The notes beneath the pieces are model-generated. The model was given only the letters and a program-made list of their open reading frames with translations. It was not told the DNA's origin and made no database searches. Made by a program: the position numbers and the translations under genes. A stretch of DNA of 64,000 nucleotides from Flagellimonas pelagia (GTDB lineage: Bacteria > Bacteroidota > Bacteroidia > Flavobacteriales > Flavobacteriaceae), in NCBI RefSeq assembly GCF_003584135.1, contig NZ_QXFI01000031.1, forward strand, positions 103,989 through 167,988. Direction: 5' to 3'. Below are positions 38,160-46,827 of the stretch, in pieces. How positions within the stretch are numbered: the first letter of the stretch is position 1; every line of letters starts with the position of its first letter.

Positions 38160-39239
38160 TTACTTCTTCCACAATTTATAAGGTTTATCCACATTGGGTC
38201 TGAATGGCAGCATCACCTTTCTTCCAGTACCTGCCGATTCATAGGCTGCATAGATCACCTCCAGAACTGCCTTTCCGTCCTCGCCCGTCACCAAAGGTTG
38301 CTTGTCATTTTTGACACAATCCACAAAATGTTCAAACTCTTGGGGAAAACCATAATTCCAGCTTTCTTCATACATGGTATAGCTCCACCCGATAGTATTC
38401 CCGGCTTTCTCTACGGCATATCCAATGCCCTTTGTGCTATAGGTTTGTATGGAATTGCCTTGTAATAGATCGGCATAGGCCACGCCTTCCGTTCCATGAA
38501 TTTCGGCCTTGTCGTCCATACCTCCTAGCTTGGTCCAACTTTCTTCCATCATTCCCACAACACCGTCATCAAATTCCATGATGACAATGGAATTGTCCTC
38601 TCCTTTGGTTTTATCAGTATGTACACTGGTCATCATTTGTGCATATACCGATTTGATGGCCCTTCCCGGATGCAACCATCTAAAAAATTGAATGGCGTGG
38701 CAACCCATATCCATAGTCACTCCACCGCCTGATCGTTCAACATCCCAAAAGTGATCGGCATGGGGACCATCGTGTTTTTCCGATTGTTTGAAGAGCGTTG
38801 GTTTTCCCAAAGCCCCCTCATCTAGCAGGGCCTTCATGCGAACATATTTTGGAGCGAAGCACAACTCCTCGGCATACATGAGCTTTACGTTGGCCTGTTT
38901 GCAGGCTTCAATCATTAAATCCGCCTCTTCCAAATTCATGCACAACGGTTTTTCTACGACCACATGTTTACCTGCCTTGGCTATCTTCAGTGTTATTTCG
39001 CAATGAAGGTAATTAGGAGCGCCGATCACGACCATATCAATACCGGGCATGGCGAGCATATCATCCAGATCCGTAAAATGATTGGGGATATGGAACCTTT
39101 CCGCAAAACTTTTGGCATGCCCTTTTGTAGGCGACATCACTGCTATGATTTCCGCATCGGCCACCCTACTCAATGCATCGGCATGTATACTAGAAATAAA
39201 TTGTGAACCGATTAATCCAACGCCCACTTTCTTGTCCAT
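38160..39239 (-). CDS. cytoplasmic Gfo/Idh/MocA-family oxidoreductase
   Basis: 359 residues, no Tat leader, so cytosolic, unlike the other members in this window. N-terminal Rossmann GLIGSQFISSIHADAL and canonical HVVVEKPLCMNLEEAD with the catalytic Lys. GGGVTMDMGCHAIQFFRWLHPG is the C-terminal domain block with the conserved His/Asp region. Probably a sugar or inositol-type dehydrogenase that uses NAD(P). It sits 18 bases after the GMC gene and 31 before the small-subunit gene, so the four genes form one operon. The substrate may be the import product of what the GMC enzyme oxidises. Confidence 0.88.
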   Translation of the reverse strand: MDKKVGVGLIGSQFISSIHADALSRVADAEIIAVMSPTKGHAKSFAERFHIPNHFTDLDDMLAMPGIDMVVIGAPNYLHCEITLKIAKAGKHVVVEKPLCMNLEEADLMIEACKQANVKLMYAEELCFAPKYVRMKALLDEGALGKPTLFKQSEKHDGPHADHFWDVERSGGGVTMDMGCHAIQFFRWLHPGRAIKSVYAQMMTSVHTDKTKGEDNSIVIMEFDDGVVGMMEESWTKLGGMDDKAEIHGTEGVAYADLLQGNSIQTYSTKGIGYAVEKAGNTIGWSYTMYEESWNYGFPQEFEHFVDCVKNDKQPLVTGEDGKAVLEVIYAAYESAGTGRKVMLPFRPNVDKPYKLWKK

Positions 39240-39257
39240 ATTCAGATGTTTTCTTTA

Positions 39258-40958
39258 TTACAATACGTTATTTTTAAATTGTTCCGCGGCATAGTTGGCC
39301 GCACGTGCCGTGAGTGCCATGTACAGAATGGAAGGGCTTTGATTGCCTGTACTGGTCATGCAGGCTCCATCGGTTACAAACACATTCTTGCACTGGTGCA
39401 TTTGGTTGAACTCGTTCAACAATGAAGTTTTGGGGTCTTTGCCCATTCGTACACCGCCCATTTCGTGGATGTCCAGACCAGGTGCCTGTTTGCTGTCATA
39501 GGAATACAGGTCGGTGCAACCCATTTGTTCAAGCATTTTCTGGCTTTCCTCCAGAAAATCGGCGACCATTTTTTCATCATTCTCATCGTACCCCACATCG
39601 GTCACCAACAAAGGAATGCCCCAATCATCGGTCTTGTCCCCACTTAGATATACCCTATTCGAAGGTTTCGGAATGGTTTCTCCTTGCATATACATATAGA
39701 TTCGCCAATCACCTGGCTTGCTGAGCCTATGCTTAAAGTCCGCCCCAAGTTGTGGAACATCTTCAGGCACTTCCTCAGCTCTGTTTCGATAGGCTCCTGT
39801 AAAAATGGTATACCCTCCCACAAAATCGGTGTCCCGTTCTTTCAAATTACGATAGTTGGCTATGATACATTCCGAAGGTCGTGAACCATAATAATAGTGG
39901 TCCTCAAAGCCTTTGATCGCTCCACCGGACCCTGCCCTATAGTTATGAAAACTGACATACCTTCCCAATAGATCATGGTCATTGCCCAAACCATTTGGAA
40001 AGCGTTCCGATTTTGAATTGAGCAGAATCAGGTTGGAGTTTAGTGCCGATGCATTGACGAATATAATCCGCGCATTGTAGACCATCTCCTCCTTCGTATT
40101 CGTATCAATTACCTTTACCCCTGATGCTTTCCCTGACGCTTCATCATACAAGATGGAATGAACCACTGAAAATGGCCTTATGGTGAGGTTTCCTGTTTTT
40201 TCTGCCCAAGGCAATGTGGATGAATTGGAACTAAAATATCCACCAAACGGGCAACCACGCATGCACAAGTTCCTACATTGACACTTTCCCCTGCCCTGAT
40301 CTAAATGGACTTGTTCAGGTTCACTTAAGTGGGCCCATCTCCCTTGTACCAAATGTCTCCCTGGAAAATGCTCTTTGAGTGTGGACTGCATATGTTCCTC
40401 CACGCAATTCATTTCGAATGGAGGTAAAAATTCACCATCTGGCATAGCTTCAATGCCATCCTCATTGCCACAGACGCCGATGAATTTTTCTACATGGGAA
40501 TACCAAGGGGCAACGTCATTATAACCAATGGGCCATTCTATGCCATAACCATATTTTTTGGGTGCTTTGAACTCGTAGTCGCTCCAACGTTGACAGGCCC
40601 GGCCCCAAATCAAGGACTTTCCTCCCACTTGATAACCCCGAATCCAATCGAACGGTTTTTCCTGTACATAGGGATGATCGGCATCCTTTATAAAAAAATG
40701 GGCAGTGTCCTCTCCATAACCAGCGGCTTTTGTAATCAAGGGGTTTTCTTGGTAAAACGCTTTGGTCATCCTTCCCCTGTGTTCAAAATCCCAAGGGTTC
40801 ATGGTCATGGTCGGATAATCTTTTATGTGCCTGACATCCCTTCCCCTTTCCAACACCAAGGTTTTCAACCCTTGTTCGCAAAGCTCTTTGGCTGCCCAAC
40901 CTCCCGATATACCCGATCCAATTACAATGGCATCAAATTGGTTTTCCATCTTCATCAC
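39258..40958 (-). CDS. GMC-family FAD oxidoreductase
   Basis: 566 residues. FAD-binding GSGISG (14-19) and ERGRD at the end of the second strand; Cys-rich CQCRNLCMRGCPFGGYFSS near 240; C-terminal HEMGGVRMGKDPKTSLLNEF and FVTDGACMTSTGNQSPSILY, the GMC_oxred_C region with His and Asn. Family is sugar/gluconate dehydrogenase-like. It leads an operon with Gfo/Idh/MocA, its small subunit and a NagB-like gene. Compared with the GMC enzyme at 1159-2880 it shares architecture but differs throughout, so it likely has another substrate. No cytochrome gene is adjacent here. Confidence 0.87.
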   Translation of the reverse strand: MMKMENQFDAIVIGSGISGGWAAKELCEQGLKTLVLERGRDVRHIKDYPTMTMNPWDFEHRGRMTKAFYQENPLITKAAGYGEDTAHFFIKDADHPYVQEKPFDWIRGYQVGGKSLIWGRACQRWSDYEFKAPKKYGYGIEWPIGYNDVAPWYSHVEKFIGVCGNEDGIEAMPDGEFLPPFEMNCVEEHMQSTLKEHFPGRHLVQGRWAHLSEPEQVHLDQGRGKCQCRNLCMRGCPFGGYFSSNSSTLPWAEKTGNLTIRPFSVVHSILYDEASGKASGVKVIDTNTKEEMVYNARIIFVNASALNSNLILLNSKSERFPNGLGNDHDLLGRYVSFHNYRAGSGGAIKGFEDHYYYGSRPSECIIANYRNLKERDTDFVGGYTIFTGAYRNRAEEVPEDVPQLGADFKHRLSKPGDWRIYMYMQGETIPKPSNRVYLSGDKTDDWGIPLLVTDVGYDENDEKMVADFLEESQKMLEQMGCTDLYSYDSKQAPGLDIHEMGGVRMGKDPKTSLLNEFNQMHQCKNVFVTDGACMTSTGNQSPSILYMALTARAANYAAEQFKNNVL

Positions 40959-41147
40959 TATTTTCTATTCTTTAAATGTAAAGAAACCTTTATCGAATTT
41001 CCATTTATCGGTTGGTCAATTTTCTTTTTCTGCAATTTTTTCGTAGGATAAATATGGAATAACAAATTGGTTGTATTGTAAACGCTTTTTGAGGCAGATT
41101 AGCAGAAGTGCTCAGGAGATTAGCCTATTCCGAGTCAATAGAAATCC

Positions 41148-41189
41148 AAAGACAAAGTCATCCACGTTTAGGTGAGGGCGTTTGTCTTT
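41148..41189 (-). terminator. putative terminator after the GH43 gene
   Basis: Arms AAAGACAAA / TTTGTCTTT, 9 bases, enclose a 24-base segment with a further CCAC/GGTG pairing. It begins within 2 bases of the GH43 stop codon. The long loop and weak T-tract make it less certain than the others. Confidence 0.4.
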
Positions 41190-41190
41190 T

Positions 41191-42726
41191 CTAATATTTT
41201 ATACTGAAATCATCGAACTTGCCTTCGGTATCCCCAGAAATGTCGTCTTTCTTGATCTGTATTCCCACTTTCATACCGGAAGACCACCATACGAGGTTAT
41301 CCCCTTCCAATGCATTCAATGATTTCCAGTTTTCATTGGCAATTTGATAACTGAAATCAATTTTTTTGGAATTGGTCACTTTGGCCTTAAGCCAAACATC
41401 TCCTGCGTTTTTCAATGCTACACTGGCCATTTCCTCATAGGTACCATCAGCTATCTTCCACAATAGTAGCTTTTCTCCCTTTATACCCAGTCCAAGGCTT
41501 TTATCCTTTGTAGTATAGAACACAAGGCCCTTGAGCGCTTGGTTCGTATTTTTAACTTTTATGGAAAACTCAAAATCGGAATCATCGGGAATCACACATA
41601 AAACGGCTCCCGTTTTGTTATTGGGATCCGGATGTGTCTCGGTCAATTTTAACTCGCCATTGGTAAGTTCAATATCAAAATCAGTGGCCAGTAAATTTTT
41701 ACGCCAAAATTTGTTCAATGGGGCATGATCAAAATTATCGGTAAGATTTTTTACTAGCCTATCTTTATCAGAGGTTTTCTCTTCCACTTTAAAATAGGGC
41801 CAGCCAATACTTTCATCCCAATACATTTCACTAAATACAGCGGCCCTACCTAGTGTGGGAAAACCTTTGGTATTATAGGCATGATAAAGGTAGTACCATT
41901 TGTCTTTTGTGTGGATAACCGTACCATGTCCAGGACATTTCCACGAACTATTCCCTATTATCAGGGGATTATTGGGAGTTTTTTCCCAAGGGCCTTCCAT
42001 ACTTTTAGCCCGTGCAACTCCAACTTGATAGTTGCATTGCGGACCACAACATCCGTTACCCGAGTATATCATATATAGATAGCCATTCCTTTTTACAATA
42101 CACTGCCCTTCAATCATATTCTCTTCAAATGCGGTATCATCTGCAGTGATGGTGACAAATTCCTCACCCACGAGGGATAAACCGTCGTCAGACAATTTTG
42201 AGCCCAACAGGGTAACAGGTTTACTAGGCTCCAAGCCATACGCTTTCCATGTAATATAAGGTGTGCCCCTATCTTCATAAACAAAAGCATCAATGGCCTC
42301 ATTACCCCATTCTATTATGACCCCTTTATCCTCAAACCCTTTTGAAATATCCTTGGTTGTGGCGACACCTATTTTTGAAATACCATCCTTTGCCCTTGCC
42401 GTATAATAACAATAGAAAGTACCATCCTTATAATAAAGTTCCGGGGCCCAAAAACTGGACATGGTCCATTCCGGGGCCTCTTGAAACACATGGCCCAAAA
42501 GCTCCCAATTTTTTAAATCGATGGATGTATAGATGGGATAAATAGGTGCCCAATCCCCAGAAGTCCCTGATGCATAATAAGTACCATCAACTTCTATGAT
42601 CGAAGGATCTGGCAGCTCCCCCGGGATAACCTGGGTTTGCTCCACAAGGCTTTGGGCATTCAAGTTGTGGTTAGCTAATACAGTATAAGCTAAAAAGAGA
42701 AGAATAGGTTGAATTTTATAATGCAT
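41191..42726 (-). CDS. GH43-family glycosidase
   Basis: 511 residues with signal peptide (to about NLNAQ, 25). The five-bladed propeller begins GELPDPSIIEVDGTYYASG, where Asp40 is the likely general base; the general acid is the Glu in MIEGQCIVKRNGYLYM. CPGHGTVIHTKDKWYYLYHA is the late propeller block with the metal-binding His. A C-terminal beta-sandwich (about 340-511, DFDIELTNGELKLTETH) is like those of GH43 arabinofuranosidases and xylosidases. Activity on arabinose, xylose or galactose linkages cannot be separated by eye. Gene neighbours are a TIM-barrel isomerase-like gene upstream on the same strand. Confidence 0.9.
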   Translation of the reverse strand: MHYKIQPILLFLAYTVLANHNLNAQSLVEQTQVIPGELPDPSIIEVDGTYYASGTSGDWAPIYPIYTSIDLKNWELLGHVFQEAPEWTMSSFWAPELYYKDGTFYCYYTARAKDGISKIGVATTKDISKGFEDKGVIIEWGNEAIDAFVYEDRGTPYITWKAYGLEPSKPVTLLGSKLSDDGLSLVGEEFVTITADDTAFEENMIEGQCIVKRNGYLYMIYSGNGCCGPQCNYQVGVARAKSMEGPWEKTPNNPLIIGNSSWKCPGHGTVIHTKDKWYYLYHAYNTKGFPTLGRAAVFSEMYWDESIGWPYFKVEEKTSDKDRLVKNLTDNFDHAPLNKFWRKNLLATDFDIELTNGELKLTETHPDPNNKTGAVLCVIPDDSDFEFSIKVKNTNQALKGLVFYTTKDKSLGLGIKGEKLLLWKIADGTYEEMASVALKNAGDVWLKAKVTNSKKIDFSYQIANENWKSLNALEGDNLVWWSSGMKVGIQIKKDDISGDTEGKFDDFSIKY

Positions 42727-42810
42727 TGGTTTGTTATTTTAAGAAAAAGATGTCCCATTCAATCCATGAACAACGTAGTTGAGACAGACCAATTTTTGTT
42801 CACTTCATAA

Positions 42811-43734
42811 TCAAAATGAATCGGTAATCCTATAGGCTTCTATTACGGCCAGTTCACCTTTCTTGCCTTCCATGGAATTACCATGCTCCATACCCACAAT
42901 ACCTGTAAATCCCTTGGAATGGATGTGTTTGAAAACATTTTTAAAGTTTATTTCGCCGGTAGTAGGTTCATTTCTACCTGGGTTGTCACCAACCTGAAAA
43001 TAACCGATCTCGTCCCAACATGCATCTATGTTTGGAATAAGGTTACCTTCTTGGATCTGTTGGTGATAGATATCGAAAAGTATCTTGCAGGAAGGGCTAT
43101 CCACGGACTTGCATATTTCAAAGGCTTGTGGGCTATCCGTTAAAAATAGGCCAGGATGGTTGTGAAAGTTCAAGGGCTCCAAAACCATCGTCAACCCATG
43201 GGGCTCCAAAAGCGAGCAAGCTCGTTTCAACGATTCTATGACATTGGCAGTCTGATATCCTTTTCGCAATCTAAGGTCCACATGGCCCGGTACCACGGTC
43301 ATCCATTTGGCGTTGACCCTTTTGGCAACTTCGATGGACTCCTTTATTTCCTTCAAGAACTTTTCACGCAATGATGCATCCCCACTAGCGAGGTTGGGTT
43401 TGTCCCAGTAAATTTCATGGGCCACAAAAACTCCCATTGAAATACCTCTTTCCATCATGGCTTTGGCCATTTTCTCCTGAAGGCTTTGATCTCTGCCTTT
43501 CATCTCATTGTCCTCAAAAGCGGTAAAGCCCATATCCGCCATAAAATTCAACTGGTCAATGGGGTCATTACCTGCAGATTCCTTGAACATTCCCAAATGG
43601 GGAGCGTAATTAAGGTTGAATGGCTTTTGTTCCTTTTTGGGATTCCATTCGGCTGCAGACAATACCCCTGCTCCGCCAAAACCTAAAGCAGCGGATACAA
43701 CCATCTTTTTTTTCACAAAGTCCCTTCGGTTCAT
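42811..43734 (-). CDS. Tat-exported hydroxypyruvate-isomerase/xylose-isomerase-like TIM barrel
   Basis: 307 residues. Tat-type leader MNRRDFVKKKMVVSAALG, then an AP-endonuclease-2/xylose-isomerase-like barrel. GLTMVLEPLNFHNHPGLFLTD carries a metal-ligand Glu; ILFDIYHQQIQEGNL and GIVGMEHGN supply the other typical acidic and His ligands. In Bacteroidota this group is often annotated as hydroxypyruvate isomerase; exported forms occur with DUF1080 and Gfo/Idh/MocA proteins in 3-keto-sugar loci. True substrate unknown. It precedes the GH43 gene by 84 bases on the same strand. Confidence 0.82.
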   Translation of the reverse strand: MNRRDFVKKKMVVSAALGFGGAGVLSAAEWNPKKEQKPFNLNYAPHLGMFKESAGNDPIDQLNFMADMGFTAFEDNEMKGRDQSLQEKMAKAMMERGISMGVFVAHEIYWDKPNLASGDASLREKFLKEIKESIEVAKRVNAKWMTVVPGHVDLRLRKGYQTANVIESLKRACSLLEPHGLTMVLEPLNFHNHPGLFLTDSPQAFEICKSVDSPSCKILFDIYHQQIQEGNLIPNIDACWDEIGYFQVGDNPGRNEPTTGEINFKNVFKHIHSKGFTGIVGMEHGNSMEGKKGELAVIEAYRITDSF

Positions 43735-43990
43735 ACAGTATTTACTTTTAACAAATTCATATGGTCAAGTGCTTACATCTTCAAAACCATGTTTTAAATA
43801 TAACCAGAAATGTATGGAATACACCGTAAATTCTTCAATTCCATGAGAGTTGTAGGAAACTGCTTTGATTTGTAGGTAATAAGAAGTGTTTCGTACATAC
43901 TTACAATAGAACCATTATCTTTAATAGCTTAACCAATTCAAATTGCCTGTGTAAAGTACACCTATGTAGTAAATTGAAACACTTTCATTT

Positions 43991-44809
43991 ATGAAAAAAC
44001 CAAATTTCCATTTTTTATTTAGTTCGGCCTTAACCCTTGTTCTGATGCTATCCGTTCAGCATGAACTTCATGGTCAAAAACCTCTTGAAGGCAAGGTATT
44101 GATGGCTATTTTTGCACACCCCGATGATGAGGGAACCGTTGCCCCCATACTCGCCAAATATTCCAGGGAAGGTGCCCAAATACATCTGGTCACGGTAACT
44201 GACGGCAGGTACGGTTCCAACGAATTCAACAACCATATGGAAGGTGATACATTGGTTGCTATCCGGAGAGAGGAATTAAAATGTTCCGCTGCAATTTTAG
44301 GGGCCAAACTTCGCCATCTGGATTACCATGATCAATTAAGGGCTGCGGAAGGCTATGATGGCCATATACCCCAAGCACGAGGGATCATAAAGGACTTGAA
44401 TGCCATTATTGAAGAAGTAAAACCCGATGTTTTGATTACTTGGGGGCCTGATGGTTGGTCCAACCATATGGACCACCGTCTTGTTGGCGCCTCGGTTACA
44501 CAGGTATATCTGTCCAAAAACTGGGAAAAACCTATGTCGCTCTATTTTTGTGGTGTTCCTTCCGATTTGATAGAAAACCCAGAAGAAAGGATGTTACATG
44601 GATTGGAAAGAAAATATTTGACCACCAAAGTGGCGTTCACTGATGAAGATCTGGACAAGGCTTACCTTTCTCATAAATGCCATAAGAGTCAAATCAACCC
44701 AAAAACCACCAAGGAAGACCTAAAAAAGAATTGGTATAAAAATTCAATGTTCATTTATCTTCGAAAATTTGAAGGTCCCAAGGAGACATCAGACACGGTT
44801 TTTGATTAA
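43991..44809 (+). CDS. PIG-L-family deacetylase
   Basis: 272 residues with an N-terminal signal peptide (to about HELHGQ). AHPDDEGT at 42-49 is the zinc-binding motif, and NHMDHRLVG near 160 supplies the second His, so it should be a Zn-dependent N-deacetylase. Relatives act on GlcNAc-containing substrates (MshB, PIG-L, diacetylchitobiose deacetylases). Secretion suggests action on an N-acetyl sugar outside the cytoplasm, which fits a nearby GH109-like glycosidase locus, though it is outside the LacI sites. A CBM9-like gene follows on the same strand after 97 bases. Confidence 0.88.
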   Translation: MKKPNFHFLFSSALTLVLMLSVQHELHGQKPLEGKVLMAIFAHPDDEGTVAPILAKYSREGAQIHLVTVTDGRYGSNEFNNHMEGDTLVAIRREELKCSAAILGAKLRHLDYHDQLRAAEGYDGHIPQARGIIKDLNAIIEEVKPDVLITWGPDGWSNHMDHRLVGASVTQVYLSKNWEKPMSLYFCGVPSDLIENPEERMLHGLERKYLTTKVAFTDEDLDKAYLSHKCHKSQINPKTTKEDLKKNWYKNSMFIYLRKFEGPKETSDTVFD

Positions 44810-44906
44810 ACTGCTGCATGGAACATTCATGGAATAAAAACAATAACCCAAACCCAATGGTTTTAAAATTATTCTGAAATTCATGATAAGAAACATTGAT
44901 GGATAA

Positions 44907-45569
44907 ATGAAAGAATATGTAGTCAATGCTATCCCCAACAATCAACTGAGTATAAACGGAAAGGCGGATGATGGGTTATGGGAAATGGCCGATATTTTAA
45001 CTGATTTTGGTTCGCCTTGGCGTGACTTACCTGTCACAACAACAGAATTCAGGGCCTTATGGGATGATGAAAATCTATATTTCATGTTCCGGGTTTTGGA
45101 CACCAGCATCCATATAGATAAAAAGGGTATTGGTAATGAGAGCATAAATGTTTCCGACAGGGTTGAGCTGTTTTTTAGACAAGACGATTCCCTTACCCCC
45201 TATTATTGTTTGGAGATTGACCCGACTCCTAGAATTATGGATTTCAAGGCACTTCCTAACAGGGTCTTTGATTTTAATTGGAATTGGCCCGAAAAGAATT
45301 TGATCGTAAAATCCCATTCCGATGCAAATGGATTCATTGTTGAAGGTAGCATCAGTAGGGCATCTTTAGAAAAACTGAACTTGATCCAAAATAGTAAAAT
45401 TGAAACGGGAATCTTTAGGGCTAAATATGAGAAAATGGACGCTTCCGTGTATGAACCCATTTGGATTTCTTGGGTGGATCCCAAAACAGAAACCCCCAAT
45501 TTTCATATTGCCTCATCATTTGGCACACTGATACTTGGGGAAGGGAATCCTAACTTTCCAGATAAGTAA
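44907..45569 (+). CDS. CBM9-like carbohydrate-binding family protein
   Basis: 220 residues, no visible signal peptide. It resembles the carbohydrate-binding family 9-like domain: LSINGKADDGLWEMADILTD at the start, EFRALWDDENLYFMFRVLD, then VSDRVELFFR and YCLEIDPTPRIMDF. Such single-domain proteins appear in Bacteroidota sugar loci; role unknown, possibly ligand binding. The 3' end overlaps the 3' end of lacI by 20 bases in convergent orientation, so there is no room for an intergenic terminator. Confidence 0.8.
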   Translation: MKEYVVNAIPNNQLSINGKADDGLWEMADILTDFGSPWRDLPVTTTEFRALWDDENLYFMFRVLDTSIHIDKKGIGNESINVSDRVELFFRQDDSLTPYYCLEIDPTPRIMDFKALPNRVFDFNWNWPEKNLIVKSHSDANGFIVEGSISRASLEKLNLIQNSKIETGIFRAKYEKMDASVYEPIWISWVDPKTETPNFHIASSFGTLILGEGNPNFPDK

Positions 45570-46593
45570 TCAGATTTTCAGAATTCACTATACCGATCGG
45601 CAACAGCTTTTTATTGGGTATTTCCTTGTTGAACAAAAAATGTTCTATCAAATAGGTCAACCCAATATAGGTCTGAGTCTTTGGGCTCTGATGTATCAAA
45701 AATGAAATCTTGTTCTTTTTCAAAAGGTCGTTGTTCTTATCCAAAAGATCATAACCGATGACTTTGATATCCTTGTGGCTTTGGTCCTGAAGCATCTCCA
45801 CCAAATTGTATGACTTGGAAGTGGTCACAAAAAAACCCAAGGCTTTATTGTTCGATTTCAAAAAATTGACCAAAGATTGGTCAGGGTCCGCTTGATCTAC
45901 ACTTAAGGTCAATATCTTATGGTCGGCTCCTTTCAATCCATTGAAATAGTCCCTAAAACCCTTTTCCTTTTGCTGCATGTGTATGGCATTGCTCAGGGAT
46001 TCACTGAAATGGCAGATTACGATATCATGGTCATCCGGAACAATCGTATGCATCAGCTTAGCGGCCACCCTTCCGCTTTGATACAAATCCTGTCCCACAA
46101 AACTGACGGCTTGCTCCAGATCTATTTGGCTATTGAACGTGCTTACGACAATACCGGCAGATCTGAAACTTTTTATGGCATTTATACTCTCTTTTTGAAA
46201 TAGTGGCGAAAGCAGCACAGCATCGGGTGTCAGTTTCAATATCTGTTCATTGACTTCCTTGAAGGATTGGGTACTACTGGGACCATAAAAGAACAATTTG
46301 ATGTCCACCAAAAAGGATCTAAATTCTTCTATGGCCTGATTTACACCATCAACGCAAGGAATCCAAAAGTTGTCCTCATTGGGGTCCGGCAAAACAACAC
46401 AAATTAGGTAAACCTTATTGTTTTTTAAGCTCTGTGCTATTGGATTGGGCTTGTAGTCTATCTCCTCAAGTATTTTGGTGACCTTTTCCAAGGCCTTCTG
46501 GGAAACCTTGCCCCTTTTATGGATCACCCTATCCACAGTGCCTTTTGATACTCCTGCCTGTTCAGCAATATCCTTGATCGTGTATTTCTTCAT
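45550..46593 (-). CDS. LacI-family transcriptional regulator
   Basis: 347 residues from the ATG at 46593. The frame extends 48 codons further upstream, but that stretch runs through the operator palindromes and is not protein-like. The helix-turn-helix is YTIKDIAEQAGVSKGTVDRV (4-23) with the usual hinge YKPNPIAQSLK. The C-terminal domain is the periplasmic-binding-protein fold (CVVLPDPNEDNFWIPCVDGV, IKVIGYDLLDKNN) that binds a sugar effector. Five matching palindromes, three here and two at 62.1 kb, are its likely sites. It probably regulates itself, the sugar kinase and the nucleotidyltransferase-GH31 operon, responding to a galactose-type sugar (inference). Confidence 0.93.
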   Translation of the reverse strand: MKKYTIKDIAEQAGVSKGTVDRVIHKRGKVSQKALEKVTKILEEIDYKPNPIAQSLKNNKVYLICVVLPDPNEDNFWIPCVDGVNQAIEEFRSFLVDIKLFFYGPSSTQSFKEVNEQILKLTPDAVLLSPLFQKESINAIKSFRSAGIVVSTFNSQIDLEQAVSFVGQDLYQSGRVAAKLMHTIVPDDHDIVICHFSESLSNAIHMQQKEKGFRDYFNGLKGADHKILTLSVDQADPDQSLVNFLKSNNKALGFFVTTSKSYNLVEMLQDQSHKDIKVIGYDLLDKNNDLLKKNKISFLIHQSPKTQTYIGLTYLIEHFLFNKEIPNKKLLPIGIVNSENLITYLES

Positions 46594-46600
46594 ATTTAGG

Positions 46601-46628
46601 CAAATATATAACAATGTTCGTTGACAAA
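46601..46628 (-). promoter_or_regulatory. putative lacI promoter
   Basis: On the minus strand, TTTG (46628-46625), 16 bases, then TATATTTG (46608-46601), matching the Bacteroidota -33 and -7 (TAnnTTTG) boxes. The -7 box ends 7 bases before the lacI ATG, so the transcript would be leaderless or nearly so. The first operator palindrome begins 6 bases upstream of the -33 box. Confidence 0.55.
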
Positions 46629-46634
46629 AAATAA

Positions 46635-46693
46635 TGTGTTCGAAAACACAATTTTGGTGTGCTCGAAAACATTTTTTTGTGTGTTCGAACACA
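46635..46693. promoter_or_regulatory. three LacI-type operator palindromes
   Basis: TGTGTTCGAAAACA (46635-46648), TGTGCTCGAAAACA (46658-46671) and the perfect palindrome TGTGTTCGAACACA (46680-46693). The central CG dinucleotides are 23 and 22 bases apart, about two helical turns, so bound dimers would lie on the same face. Central CG is the hallmark of LacI/GalR sites. They lie between the promoters of lacI and of the sugar kinase. Confidence 0.85.
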
Positions 46694-46755
46694 TTTTTTG
46701 TCCATTTTCTTTTTTTATTTAAAAAAAACAGATACATTCGTTAGCAACGCGAGTC

Positions 46756-46763
46756 TAAATTTG
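46756..46763 (+). promoter_or_regulatory. putative -7 box of the sugar kinase promoter
   Basis: TAAATTTG matches TAnnTTTG; it lies 64 bases before the kinase start and about 60 bases after the third operator. No perfect TTTG -33 box is seen at the right distance (TTCG at 46737-46740 is the nearest), so the promoter may depend on other factors. Confidence 0.4.
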
Positions 46764-46827
46764 ATGATTTTTTAACAAAAAATTAATAACGAAAAGACTC
46801 TTAACCAACACATTTTCAAATATTTAA

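Noticed and set aside
43885..43903. TGTTTCGTACA resembling a LacI site before the PIG-L gene
   Set aside because: Half-site spacing around the central CG does not match the five real-looking palindromes.
46594..46737. 48-residue N-terminal extension of LacI
   Set aside because: Runs through the operator palindromes and putative promoter; LacI proteins begin right at the helix-turn-helix.
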